Assembly (NCBI GenBank): GCA_027002405.1
Contig: JALWZT010000360.1
Location: 1 to 32,216, forward strand
DNA: 32,216 bases
Source of the DNA: Anaerolineae bacterium
GTDB taxonomy: Bacteria > Chloroflexota > Anaerolineae > J102
Direction of reading: 5' to 3'
A program made the translations under genes and the position numbers. The notes beneath the pieces are model-generated. The model was not told the DNA's origin, ran no database searches, and saw only the letters and a list, made by a program, of their open reading frames with translations. Positions 15,482 through 23,194 of the stretch are shown in pieces. Every line of letters starts with the position of its first letter. Within the stretch, counting starts at the first letter, position 1.

Positions 15482-15725
15482 GTAACTATACAGGTATCCC
15501 ATCCAACGCTTTGCCACGAAGGCTCGAAGGCCCCCCTCCGCCTCCCCCCGTAATGGAGTTTTACAAATTAAACGGGTCATAGGCCTCATTCTATTACCAG
15601 ATTGTTTTGTAAACGTTCATCACGGGGGGAGAGGCGAAGACACGAAGAGAACCTTTTATTTTCTCCTTTGTGCCTTCGTGTCTTCGTGGTTTTTACCTTG
15701 CTATGGAAGGGTAGTGTATAGTTAC
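15482..15725. repeat. Nested palindromic element, MITE-like
   Basis: The ends are an 11-bp perfect inverted pair (GTAACTATACA at 15482-15492, TGTATAGTTAC at 15715-15725) with weaker symmetry continuing inward. Further matched pairs lie inside: CCACGAAGGCTCGAAGGC against GCCTTCGTGTCTTCGTGG; CTCCGCCTCCCCCCGT (15536-15551) against ACGGGGGGAGAGGCGAAG (15622-15639); ATGGAGTTTTACAAA (15553-15567) against TTTGTAAACGTTCAT (15606-15620). The right arm has an extra 13-bp hairpin (15635-15647 with 15674-15686). No ORF or transposase is present and no clear target duplication was found. It fills the 330-bp gap before the next gene. Confidence 0.6.
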
Positions 15726-15777
15726 AAAAAATCATGACTTTCTTTTTCCAACCCCATGTTTTTCGTGCCACATCCTC

Positions 15778-16473
15778 ATGACTCGATGGCTTACCCTCTC
15801 CGCCGCCAGTAAACTCCTAGGCGTTCATCCTGCCACTCTGCGCCAATGGGCGGATTCAGGCAAAATCCCTTCCTACCGAACCCCTGGCGGACACCGACGC
15901 TTCCGGGCCGAGGACCTGCGCCAATTTCTGGTGCAGGCCAGCCACGCCGCGCCCGGAGAAGGCCCCACCGAGGACGTGCTGCTCACCACGGCCCTGGTCG
16001 AAACCCGTCGCGACCTCCAACAATCCCCTCCATCCCACCAGCAATGGTACAGTAAGTTTGATGAAAAAGGCATGGAGCGTCAGCGGATGTTGGGGCGCTC
16101 CCTCTTCGAAAAAGCCATCCGCTATCTCACATTGCCCGACGCCCGCCCGACCATCTTGGAAGAAAGCCGCGATCTGGGCCGGGCCTATGCGTACTCCTCC
16201 CTACGTTACGATATCTCCCTGCTAGACACGGTTCGTGCCTTTCAGTTTTTCCGCCACAAACTCTTGCGTTCCCTCACTTCTGCCGAATCGGGCATGCGCC
16301 TGGCTACCATTGACGACGACGTATTTCGGGAAGACTTCGATACCTTCTTCGACGAGGTCCTCTTTGGCATGATCGAAGCTTACGAACGCCAGTTATTGGG
16401 TGGGAAAAGCCATCCTGTCATCGACCAAACTCCCGAAGCCATCACCGCAGGGCAGGAGGAGGGGGCAACATGA
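15778..16473 (+). CDS. MerR/BldC-like HTH regulator with RsbRD-type C-terminal domain
   Basis: A 231-residue protein. Residues 4-52 are a winged HTH of the MerR/excisionase kind (LSAASKLLGVHPATLRQWADSGKIPSYRTPGGHRRF, with the wing motif PGGHRRF). After a linker, residues about 95-215 form an all-helical domain (GRSLFEKAIRYLTLP...YAYSSLRYDISLLDTVRAFQFFRHKLLRSL) that resembles the RsbRD N-terminal helical domain of stress and sensor proteins. This suggests a DNA-binding regulator with a helical signal-input domain; the ligand is unknown. Its stop overlaps the next start as ATGA, so it is coupled to the thioredoxin gene. The promoter at 15444 is the nearest good one. Confidence 0.78.
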   Translation: MTRWLTLSAASKLLGVHPATLRQWADSGKIPSYRTPGGHRRFRAEDLRQFLVQASHAAPGEGPTEDVLLTTALVETRRDLQQSPPSHQQWYSKFDEKGMERQRMLGRSLFEKAIRYLTLPDARPTILEESRDLGRAYAYSSLRYDISLLDTVRAFQFFRHKLLRSLTSAESGMRLATIDDDVFREDFDTFFDEVLFGMIEAYERQLLGGKSHPVIDQTPEAITAGQEEGAT

Positions 16474-17000
16474 CCCGCTCCCGCGTCCTGGCATGGAGCA
16501 TCCTGGTGGTTTTGATCGTGGGGGCAGGATGGATCTGGTGGCATCGCGTGCCTGCCACGGCCCAACAGGTCGAAAGCCTCCCCCTAAAGGACCATCGCGC
16601 GCCAGACTTCACCCTGGAAACCGTGGATGGTGGGACCGTCGCGCTTTCGGACTTGCGGGGGCAGCCGGTGGTGTTGAATTTTTGGGCCACGTGGTGCCCG
16701 CCCTGTCGGGCCGAAATGCCCGAGCTGCAAGCCGCGTATGATCTCTACAGCTCCGGGGGCCTGGTGGTTTTGGGTGTCAACCAGGGGGAAACCCAGGCCC
16801 AAGTCCAGGCCTATCGGCAGGAACTGGGGTTGACCTTTCCCATAGCCCTGGATAGACAATACCAGGCCTCGGAACGCTACGCGGTGAACTCTCTGCCCAC
16901 CACCTTCTTCATTGATCGAGAAGGGATCATCCGCACCATCGTCGTGGGGCAAATGAACGCGGCCCTGCTCAAAGAAAATCTCAAAAACATCTATCCCTGA
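16470..17000 (+). CDS. TlpA/ResA-type thiol-disulfide oxidoreductase
   Basis: A 176-residue protein. Residues 6-24 form a signal anchor and place a thioredoxin fold outside the membrane. The catalytic motif is FWATWCPPCRAEMPELQ (W-C-P-P-C). Upstream APDFTLETVDGGTVALSDLRGQPVVLNFWAT is the AhpC/TSA-Redoxin pattern, and LPTTFFIDREGIIR supplies the cis-Pro strand. Proteins of this type reduce periplasmic or extracytoplasmic disulfides, for example apocytochrome c haem sites. No cytochrome maturation gene is in the window, so the client is unknown. It overlaps the regulator by 4 nt and is followed 8 nt later by mutM. Confidence 0.9.
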   Translation: MTRSRVLAWSILVVLIVGAGWIWWHRVPATAQQVESLPLKDHRAPDFTLETVDGGTVALSDLRGQPVVLNFWATWCPPCRAEMPELQAAYDLYSSGGLVVLGVNQGETQAQVQAYRQELGLTFPIALDRQYQASERYAVNSLPTTFFIDREGIIRTIVVGQMNAALLKENLKNIYP

Positions 17001-17008
17001 TCTCTTGC

Positions 17009-17839
17009 ATGCCCGAGCTGCCGGAAGTCCAAACCATCCTCGATGCCCTCACCCCTCACATTCTCCACCAACCTATTCGTGCGGTGGCTCTGGTATGGCG
17101 CGGGGTGGTGGATCGTCCCGAACCCACCCTCTTTTCGGCATGGCTGACGGGCCGTCAGGTGGTGCACACGGCCCGCCGCGGCAAATACATGCTCTTCCGG
17201 CTGGATAATGACCGTTGGCTGATCCTGCATTTGCGTATGACGGGGAAGATGCGGGTGGTGGATGCTCACGAACCGTGGCGACCCCATGATCGACTGATCT
17301 TCCACCTGGCCCATGGTCGGGATTGGCGATTCGAAGACCAGCGGAAATTCGGACGGGCCTACCTGGTCGAAGACCCCGCGGAAATTGTAGGGGCCTTGGG
17401 GCCGGAACCCCTGAGCGCGGCCTTCCATCCTGACTACCTGGCCCAGGTTTTGGCCCGGCGCACCGCGGCCATCAAGTCCCTCCTGCTGGATCAACGCATC
17501 GTGGCCGGCATTGGCAACATCTATGCGGATGAAGCCTTATTCCGGGCCCGCATCCATCCCCTGCAGCCCGGTGGCACCCTCACCCCCACCGAAATCACCG
17601 CCCTGACCCAGGCCATCAAGACAATACTCACCCAGGCCCTGGCCGAGATGGGCACCACCCTACGAGATTACCGCCGCCCTGATGGGTCGGTAGGGGCTTT
17701 CCAAAATCGTTTGCAGGTGTTCCGTCGCACGGGCCAACCCTGTCCATCTTGCGGCACGCCCATCCAGCGCATCGTGGTGGGCGGGCGCAGCACCCACTTC
17801 TGCCCGCAAGAACAGCGGCTGAAACCGATCGAGCACTGA
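17009..17839 (+). CDS. mutM: Formamidopyrimidine-DNA glycosylase, altered zinc finger
   Basis: A 276-residue bifunctional glycosylase/AP lyase that removes 8-oxoguanine and formamidopyrimidines. It starts MPELPEV (catalytic P2 and E3), has the conserved Lys in ARRGKYMLF (K59), LHLRMTGKMR, QRKFGRAYLV, IAGIGNIYADEALF (here VAGIGNIYADEALF) and the helix-two-turn-helix region. The C-terminal zinc finger has C245, C248 and C265, but the fourth ligand, normally Cys in CPxCQ, is Glu (E268, codon GAA). The finger may bind zinc more weakly or use Glu. The stop TGA is inside an ACTGAT heptamer array. It probably shares a transcript with the two genes upstream. Confidence 0.94.
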   Translation: MPELPEVQTILDALTPHILHQPIRAVALVWRGVVDRPEPTLFSAWLTGRQVVHTARRGKYMLFRLDNDRWLILHLRMTGKMRVVDAHEPWRPHDRLIFHLAHGRDWRFEDQRKFGRAYLVEDPAEIVGALGPEPLSAAFHPDYLAQVLARRTAAIKSLLLDQRIVAGIGNIYADEALFRARIHPLQPGGTLTPTEITALTQAIKTILTQALAEMGTTLRDYRRPDGSVGAFQNRLQVFRRTGQPCPSCGTPIQRIVVGGRSTHFCPQEQRLKPIEH

Positions 17840-18192
17840 TAACTGATTACTCTATTTTCGGAACAGTCACCATGAGCGATGGCTCACCACATAACGACAA
17901 AAATAGGATGCAGTTTGCAGGTTTGCAAGTGGCACGTGGCAGGTGAGCATGAGACCTCGGAGGGTCTGCGCAGACCTGCGAGGTCTGGGACCACCACGCC
18001 CGCCCGGCGATGAAGTCGCCGGGCTATAAAACAGCGCCGGATAATTCCGGCTAGCCCCCAGGGGCGCTATTTCTAGCCTCGGCGCTACTGAACACTGATT
18101 ACTGATGACTGCTCACTGATTACTCGTGCTCGCGCCTAACCTCGGCCTGACGATCCTTAATCCTAATCCTGATCCTAATCCTAATCTTAATC
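17833..18192 (+). repeat. Composite intergenic repeat, copy D
   Basis: It fills the gap between mutM and recD2 and enters both genes. Modules in order are ACTGAT heptamers; TTTTCGGAACAGTCACCATGAGCG (from 17855); a GCAAGTG-type stretch; an AGACCTCG palindrome (about 17950-17990); the three hairpins (from about 18001); ACTGAT heptamers; CTCGCGCCTAACCTCGG; and the AATCCT array, which contains the recD2 stop. No gene is present. Confidence 0.8.
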
Positions 18193-20400
18193 CCATTCCT
18201 CTCGCAATCGCTCCGCCAGCGAGGTATGCCGTTCTGCCACCTGCTTGTTGCGCACCGCGATGCCAATGGCCCGTTTCGTCCCCACCAGAACCACCAACTC
18301 CCGGGCCCGGGTTACCCCGGTGTAGAGCAGATTCCGTTGCAGCATGACATAGTGGGTGGTATGCACCGGCATCACCACGGCCCGGAACTCGGACCCCTGG
18401 CTCTTGTGCACCGAAATCGCCCAGGCATGGGTCAGCTCATCCAGGTCAGCCCAATCATAGGTCACGACACGACCGTCAAAATCCACACTCAGGGTTTGCA
18501 TCTCCATGTTCACCCCGACGATGGCCCCTAAATCGCCGTTGAACACATCCAGGTGATAATTATTGCGGACCTGCATCACCCGATCCCCCACCCGCAGGGC
18601 GCGTCCGCCCTGCACCCGCTGGGGCTTGTGAGGCGATGGCGGATTCAGAACCTCTTGCAGCCGTTGATTCAGCGCGACGACGCCCAGCGGGCCCCGATGC
18701 ATGGGGGTCAGCACCTGAATGTCGGCACTGGGGATGCCAAAACGGCGGGGGATGCGCCGAGTCACTAACTCGATGACCATATCCGCGGCCGCGTTTACAT
18801 CCTCGATGGGAAAGAGGAAGAAATCCTCGGCATCTTTGGGGAAAAGAGGCATTTGGCCTCGCTGGATGCGATGGGCATTGGTGATGATATAACTGCCCGC
18901 GGCCTGGCGGAAGATCACCTCCAATCGCACCACGGCCACCTGATCCGACGCGATGATATCCCGCAACACGTTGCCCGCGCCCACCGATGGGAGCTGATCC
19001 ACATCCCCGACCAGCAGCAGATGAGCCCCGGTGGGGATGGCTTTAAGAAGATGGTTGGTCAGGGATACATCCAGCATGGAGGCTTCATCCACGATCACCA
19101 TATCCACATCCAGGGGATGCTCTGCGTTGCGTTTGAAAGTGAACCCCTGGCCCGGAGAAACCTCCAGCAAACGATGGATGGTCTTGGCTTCCACGCCCGT
19201 CACCTCGCTCATTCGCTTGGCCGCGCGACCTGTGGGTGCGGCCAAAGCAAAGGTGGCGCTGGCCGCCTGCAAAAGCCGGATGATCGCGCGCAGGGTGGTG
19301 GTTTTGCCTGTGCCCGGGCCACCGGTCAGGACCGACACGGGATGGGTCAACGCGGTCTTCACCGCGTCTCGTTGGGCCGGAGCCAGGTCCACCCCCAACT
19401 GGCGACGCAAATGCCTGAATGCCTGGGCCCAATCGAACACCTGGAACGCGGGCAGGCGGGTGCGCTCCAACGTGACTGGAGCCTGATTGAGTCGCTGCAA
19501 CCCGGTAGCCACCCCCACCTCGCTGTAATACATGGGGGTCAAATAGACCGCCGGCGATTCCCGCAACACCAGGCCCGCGGCTTCCTCTGGGCGAGACTCG
19601 ACCTCTTCCACCAGGATTTGTTCCTCCTCCTTTAGGCGGTTGATGGCCTCCTCCACCCGCTCCGGTGGGACCTCCAGCAAAGCCGCGGCCTTTTGCACCA
19701 GGTCCTTGCGCGGGGTATACACATGCCCCTCATTGGTATCCTGGCTGAGCACATACTGCACCCCTGCGGTCACCCGTTCCAGGCTGTCATGGGGGATCCC
19801 CAAAGCCCGGGCGATTTTGTCCGCGGTCTTGAACCCAATCCCGTAGATGTCCCGTTGCAGTTGATACGGGTTGGTCTGAAGCACACCAATGGCCGCGTCC
19901 CCATACTGTTTATAGATTTTCACGGCCAGGCTCGTGCTCACCCCATGGCTTTGCAGAAACACCATGACCTCTTTGATCTGCCGCTGTTCCTCCCAGGCTT
20001 CCTTGATCATGGCGACCCGCTTTTTGCCCACCCCCAGGACTTCCTTCAACCGATGAGGCTCTTCATCGATGATGCGCAGCGCGTCCGCGCCAAAGTGCCG
20101 CACGATGCGTTTCGCCAGCACGGGCCCGATGCCTTTGATCAGGCCGGACCCCAGATATTTTTCGACCCCTGCCGCGGTCGCGGGCAGGACCATCCGATAA
20201 TTTTCCACTTTGAATTGGCGCCCGAACCTGGGATGATGCGTCCATACCCCCTCCATTTCGATGGACGCGCCCACATGCACCCCGGCCATGGGGCCCACGA
20301 CCGTGACCAGCCCTCGCGGGCCGGACACCTTGGCCACGGTATACCCATTTTCGGGGTTCTGGAAGGTGAGTCGTTCAACAACGCCACGTAGGGTCTCCAT
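18187..20400 (-). CDS. recD2: RecD2-type 5'-3' DNA helicase
   Basis: A 737-residue superfamily 1B helicase found outside RecBCD and linked to DNA repair and replication-fork stability. The N-terminal OB-like region (METLRGVVERLTFQNPENGYTVAKV) and helix-hairpin-helix segments (about 85-200) are diagnostic of RecD2. The motor follows with Walker A LTGGPGTGKTTTLRAI, APTGRAAKRMSEVTG, Walker B MVIVDEASMLD, LLLVGDVDQLPSVGAGNVL, and the final motif HAWAISVHKSQGSEF. The length agrees with the family (about 720-760). No recB or recC is near. Its stop TAA lies in the AATCCT-type repeat array. A TATAAT ends 8 nt before ATG, which would give an almost leaderless mRNA. Confidence 0.95.
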   Translation of the reverse strand: METLRGVVERLTFQNPENGYTVAKVSGPRGLVTVVGPMAGVHVGASIEMEGVWTHHPRFGRQFKVENYRMVLPATAAGVEKYLGSGLIKGIGPVLAKRIVRHFGADALRIIDEEPHRLKEVLGVGKKRVAMIKEAWEEQRQIKEVMVFLQSHGVSTSLAVKIYKQYGDAAIGVLQTNPYQLQRDIYGIGFKTADKIARALGIPHDSLERVTAGVQYVLSQDTNEGHVYTPRKDLVQKAAALLEVPPERVEEAINRLKEEEQILVEEVESRPEEAAGLVLRESPAVYLTPMYYSEVGVATGLQRLNQAPVTLERTRLPAFQVFDWAQAFRHLRRQLGVDLAPAQRDAVKTALTHPVSVLTGGPGTGKTTTLRAIIRLLQAASATFALAAPTGRAAKRMSEVTGVEAKTIHRLLEVSPGQGFTFKRNAEHPLDVDMVIVDEASMLDVSLTNHLLKAIPTGAHLLLVGDVDQLPSVGAGNVLRDIIASDQVAVVRLEVIFRQAAGSYIITNAHRIQRGQMPLFPKDAEDFFLFPIEDVNAAADMVIELVTRRIPRRFGIPSADIQVLTPMHRGPLGVVALNQRLQEVLNPPSPHKPQRVQGGRALRVGDRVMQVRNNYHLDVFNGDLGAIVGVNMEMQTLSVDFDGRVVTYDWADLDELTHAWAISVHKSQGSEFRAVVMPVHTTHYVMLQRNLLYTGVTRARELVVLVGTKRAIGIAVRNKQVAERHTSLAERLREEWD

Positions 20401-20408
20401 CCATGATT

Positions 20409-20414
20409 ATTATA
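20409..20414 (-). promoter_or_regulatory. -10 box immediately upstream of recD2
   Basis: A perfect TATAAT on minus (20414 to 20409), ending 8 nt before the recD2 ATG. A start 6-7 nt downstream would fall at or next to the ATG. The -35 region is poor (TTTTCG at 17-nt spacing), so confidence is limited. Confidence 0.4.
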
Positions 20415-20424
20415 CGTTCACAGG

Positions 20425-20675
20425 GCCGTTCCGAAAATAAAGTACTGGACACTGGCGTTTTTTTGATCTTGACACAAATGAACGCGAATTTCACGAAAAA
20501 GAATAAGAAGAATTCGCCAAATTCGTTTAATTCGTGTCGAAAAATGGCGTGAAAATCGACCGAAATAAGCTTCGCCAGACTCCAGTAAAGTAATCGGTGA
20601 ACAGTAATCAGTCATCAGTGGGAATCTGCGTTACATCGGCGTTAATCAGCGTTCCCATTTTCGTCGTTATGTGCT
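20425..20675. repeat. Non-coding gap with relics of several repeat families
   Basis: The 280-bp gap between recD2 and the glycosyltransferase holds a GTTCCGAAAATA boundary relic (about 20428), an AATTCGT-rich stretch (about 20510-20540), an inverted ACTGAT heptamer tract (about 20595-20618), and a GCGTTxATCxGCGTT segment (about 20628-20655). I see no gene in it. Confidence 0.6.
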
Positions 20676-20681
20676 GACATC

Positions 20682-21836
20682 TCAGCTTTTGGCCGAGACC
20701 GCGGTTTCGAATTGCGCCACTTTGCGCCCGGCCAGCACATCGTAAAACAACGCTTCGTACGCGTCGGTGACAGCTTCCCAGGAAAATTTCTGCGCGGCCC
20801 GGGCGGCTGCCTTTCGGCGATATTGGGCGACCAGGTCGGGGTCTTCCAACAGGCGTTTCAAGACCGGGCGCAACCCTTCTCCCCCCAAACGCCCGTCGTA
20901 AATCAAACCCGCGTCACCAATGGTTTCTCGGTTTTCGGGGGTATCGTGCACCACCACACAGTTGCCAAAGGCCATGCTTTCCACCAAGGCTGGATGGGTG
21001 CCCCCGACCCCAGAAGTGAGCACAAAAGCATAGGCATTGCTGGAAAGTTCCCAGTATCCTTCACCAAAGATGTACCCCGGCATGATGACCCGTTCATCCT
21101 GATAGGACCGCAACAGGGCTTTGTACTCTTCGGCATAGGGCGCATCCCCCACAATCACGCATTTCATCTCTGTATCCAGACCCTGCCAGGCTTCGACCAG
21201 ATGATGCGCACAATTTTCGGGCACCAAACGCCCCACATAAAGCACGTATTCCCCAGGCTTCAGGCCCAAACGCGCCAGGGTGGGGCCAGGGGGGCGTTTG
21301 GGCAATTCCGCACCATACGCGATGTAGGTGGAGGGGATACCGTACACGTCTTGATAGTATTGTTGCACGACCCGGGAATCGGTGATCACGGCATTGGCCG
21401 TGATGCCTGAAACCCGTTCTGCGAAACGAATGTACTGCTTCGCGAAGCCGGGCCATTTTTCCCGTTTCCAATCCAGGCCATCCACATTGAGCACGGTTTT
21501 TTGCCCTACCACGCGGGGGATCCACACCACCGGGCTGTTGCCGGCAATGAAGTAAAGCACAATATCATACCCCTGGAAAAGCCCATGGAGGCTGGAAAGA
21601 AAGGTGTGGACGATGGTGTCCATGTATTTGTTGGGGATGGTGGGAAGTTTGACCAACCGCATGCCTTTGTAGGTGGGTTGGTCATAGGTGATGTGGTGCT
21701 TGCGCGCGTACACCGTGACCTGATGCCCGCGTTGGGCCAACCGGGACCCCAATTGCTCGACGCAGGTTTCAAAACCGGAATAGGAAGCAGGCACCCCGCG
21801 GGTACCCATCATCGCGATCTTCAGAGGGCGTTTCAT
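20682..21836 (-). CDS. DUF1972/GT4-type glycosyltransferase
   Basis: A 384-residue GT-B glycosyltransferase, probably adding a sugar (often rhamnose in relatives) during cell-surface polysaccharide synthesis on the cytoplasmic side. The N-terminal domain begins KIAMMGTRGVPASYSGFETCVEQLG, the DUF1972 signature. The C-terminal half is the GT4 nucleotide-sugar domain with LYVGRLVPENCAHHLVEAW, MPGYIFGEGYWELSSNAYAFVLTSGVGGTHPALVESMAFG and its E-x7-E type donor-site region. The start at 21836 is chosen because MKRPLKIAMMG fits the family; the longer frame adds 20 unlike residues. No Shine-Dalgarno is evident. It stands alone, although a flippase of related purpose lies 6 kb away. Confidence 0.9.
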   Translation of the reverse strand: MKRPLKIAMMGTRGVPASYSGFETCVEQLGSRLAQRGHQVTVYARKHHITYDQPTYKGMRLVKLPTIPNKYMDTIVHTFLSSLHGLFQGYDIVLYFIAGNSPVVWIPRVVGQKTVLNVDGLDWKREKWPGFAKQYIRFAERVSGITANAVITDSRVVQQYYQDVYGIPSTYIAYGAELPKRPPGPTLARLGLKPGEYVLYVGRLVPENCAHHLVEAWQGLDTEMKCVIVGDAPYAEEYKALLRSYQDERVIMPGYIFGEGYWELSSNAYAFVLTSGVGGTHPALVESMAFGNCVVVHDTPENRETIGDAGLIYDGRLGGEGLRPVLKRLLEDPDLVAQYRRKAAARAAQKFSWEAVTDAYEALFYDVLAGRKVAQFETAVSAKS

Positions 21837-21989
21837 AAAAGTATGATGGCCGAAAACAGCCAAGATGTCAATCCTGGCGGGGAGGAAACAAGGCATCCGC
21901 GCGCCTGGATGGTCAAGGACCCGCCCCTGACGATTTGCAAATCCACGCTGGGGTAAAGTAAGTTATCAGTGTTGGACGCCCTGCAAAAA

Positions 21990-22540
21990 GGCTTTTCAAC
22001 ACGGAGACACGGAGGACACAGAGGAAAGGTTGGAGGTAGGAGGTGGCAAGTGAACTACTTGCAAACCTGCCACTTGCATACTTGCCACTTTCCCTCCTCC
22101 GTGCCCTCTCCCCCGAGCATCGGGGGGAGCCGGAGGGGGGCTGTGTCTCCGTGGTTAAGGTTTTTTTCAGGAAATCCAGTGTTCAGTAGCACTCCCGTGG
22201 CCAGCCCGCAGGGCTTCGCATTCGTAGCTCGGAGGTTTCGCTCCGAGCAGAAGAAACAGCGCCCCTGGGGGGCTAGCCGGATTCATCCGGCGCCGTTTTA
22301 TAGCCCGGCGACTTCACGATGCTGTTGGCAAACCTCGAGCAGGCTGCTGAGCAATCCGGCAGGGGCGATGATCCGGCCGTTCGGCCCCCACCCCCTGCCC
22401 CTCCCCCGCTTGCGGGGGAGGGGTGATCGCCCGGAGCGGAGGGCTACGTAAGACTCATCCCCTCCTGCAGAAGCGGTCGAAAGGAGGTATTCCCAGCGTA
22501 CCAATAGTAAACCAACAGGTTCACTTCACCGCCGGGCGGG
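21990..22540. repeat. Repeat-filled gap with inverted arrays and truncated composite repeat, copy F
   Basis: The 720-bp gap between the glycosyltransferase and response regulator has no credible gene. It holds CACGGAGACACGGAG-type units (about 22002-22025) mirrored by CTGTGTCTCCGTGG (about 22140-22155), and inverted GGCAAGTG/CACTTGC heptamers (about 22040-22090). A GCTCGGA...TCCGAGC hairpin follows (about 22228-22250). The inverted composite hairpin module (about 22255-22317) breaks off in GACTTCACGATG. A perfect 12-bp G/C hairpin with a 2-nt loop (22398-22423) ends the block. Confidence 0.65.
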
Positions 22541-22555
22541 CTTCTGACATCTTCA

Positions 22556-23194
22556 TTAGTCCACCAGGCCATGCCGCACGGCCCATAGCGCGGCCTGGGT
22601 GCGGTCCGAAACGCCTAGTTTTTCGAAGATGTGGCGTACATGGGTCTTGACCGTGTTTCGACTCACGACCAGAGATTGGGCGATGGCGTCGTTGTTAAAG
22701 CCCAACGCGATCAATTTGAGCACACGGAGTTCTTGCTGGGTTAAATCCACTTGCGACAAGGCGTCCTTTTCTACGGCCGGGGTATGGGCCAGGATGCTTT
22801 GCAACAAGTCGGGGTCGATGATCATCTCACCTTCGGCAGCAGCCCGCACGACGCGGGGGATCTCCTCGGGGTCTGCATCTTTCAACAAATACCCGGCCGC
22901 GCCCGCGGCCACGGCTCGGGAAAGGTATTCCCGGTTGGCATACACGGTGAGCATCACCACCTTGATGTCGGGCATTTCGGCCTTGATGGCGGCCAGGGTT
23001 TGTAAGCCATCTTTGTCGGGCATCCGGACGTCTAAAAGCATGACATCAGGACGAAGCATGCGGGCCAGGGTCAGGGCTTCTTGCCCTGTGGCAGCTTCGC
23101 CCACCACCTCCAATCCCGCGGCCGTAAGCAGGCCCCTGAGGCCCGCCCGTACCACGCCATGGTCATCAGCAATGATCACGCGTATCTTCTTCAT
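22556..23194 (-). CDS. NarL/LuxR-type response regulator
   Basis: A 212-residue two-component regulator. The receiver domain (1-120) has the acidic pair D10/D11, phosphoacceptor D55 in LLDVRMPDKDG, a conserved Thr/Ser strand VVMLTVYAN, and Lys in YLLKDADPEE. The LuxR-type HTH (about 146-208) has LTQQELRVLKLIALGFNNDAIAQSLVVSRNTVKTHVRHIFEKLGVSDRTQAALWA. It should be phosphorylated by the kinase encoded just upstream, with which it overlaps by 29 nt, and then bind target promoters. Targets cannot be read from the window. It is the last gene of a minus-strand operon. Confidence 0.95.
   Translation of the reverse strand: MKKIRVIIADDHGVVRAGLRGLLTAAGLEVVGEAATGQEALTLARMLRPDVMLLDVRMPDKDGLQTLAAIKAEMPDIKVVMLTVYANREYLSRAVAAGAAGYLLKDADPEEIPRVVRAAAEGEMIIDPDLLQSILAHTPAVEKDALSQVDLTQQELRVLKLIALGFNNDAIAQSLVVSRNTVKTHVRHIFEKLGVSDRTQAALWAVRHGLVD

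Noticed and set aside
17009-17839. Selenocysteine at the altered MutM zinc ligand
   Set aside because: The codon is GAA (Glu), not TGA, so recoding by SelB cannot explain the missing Cys.
22398-22423. Perfect G/C hairpin as terminator of the kinase operon
   Set aside because: It lies about 130 nt past the stop of the response regulator and is followed on minus by CAGGGGG, not a T-run.
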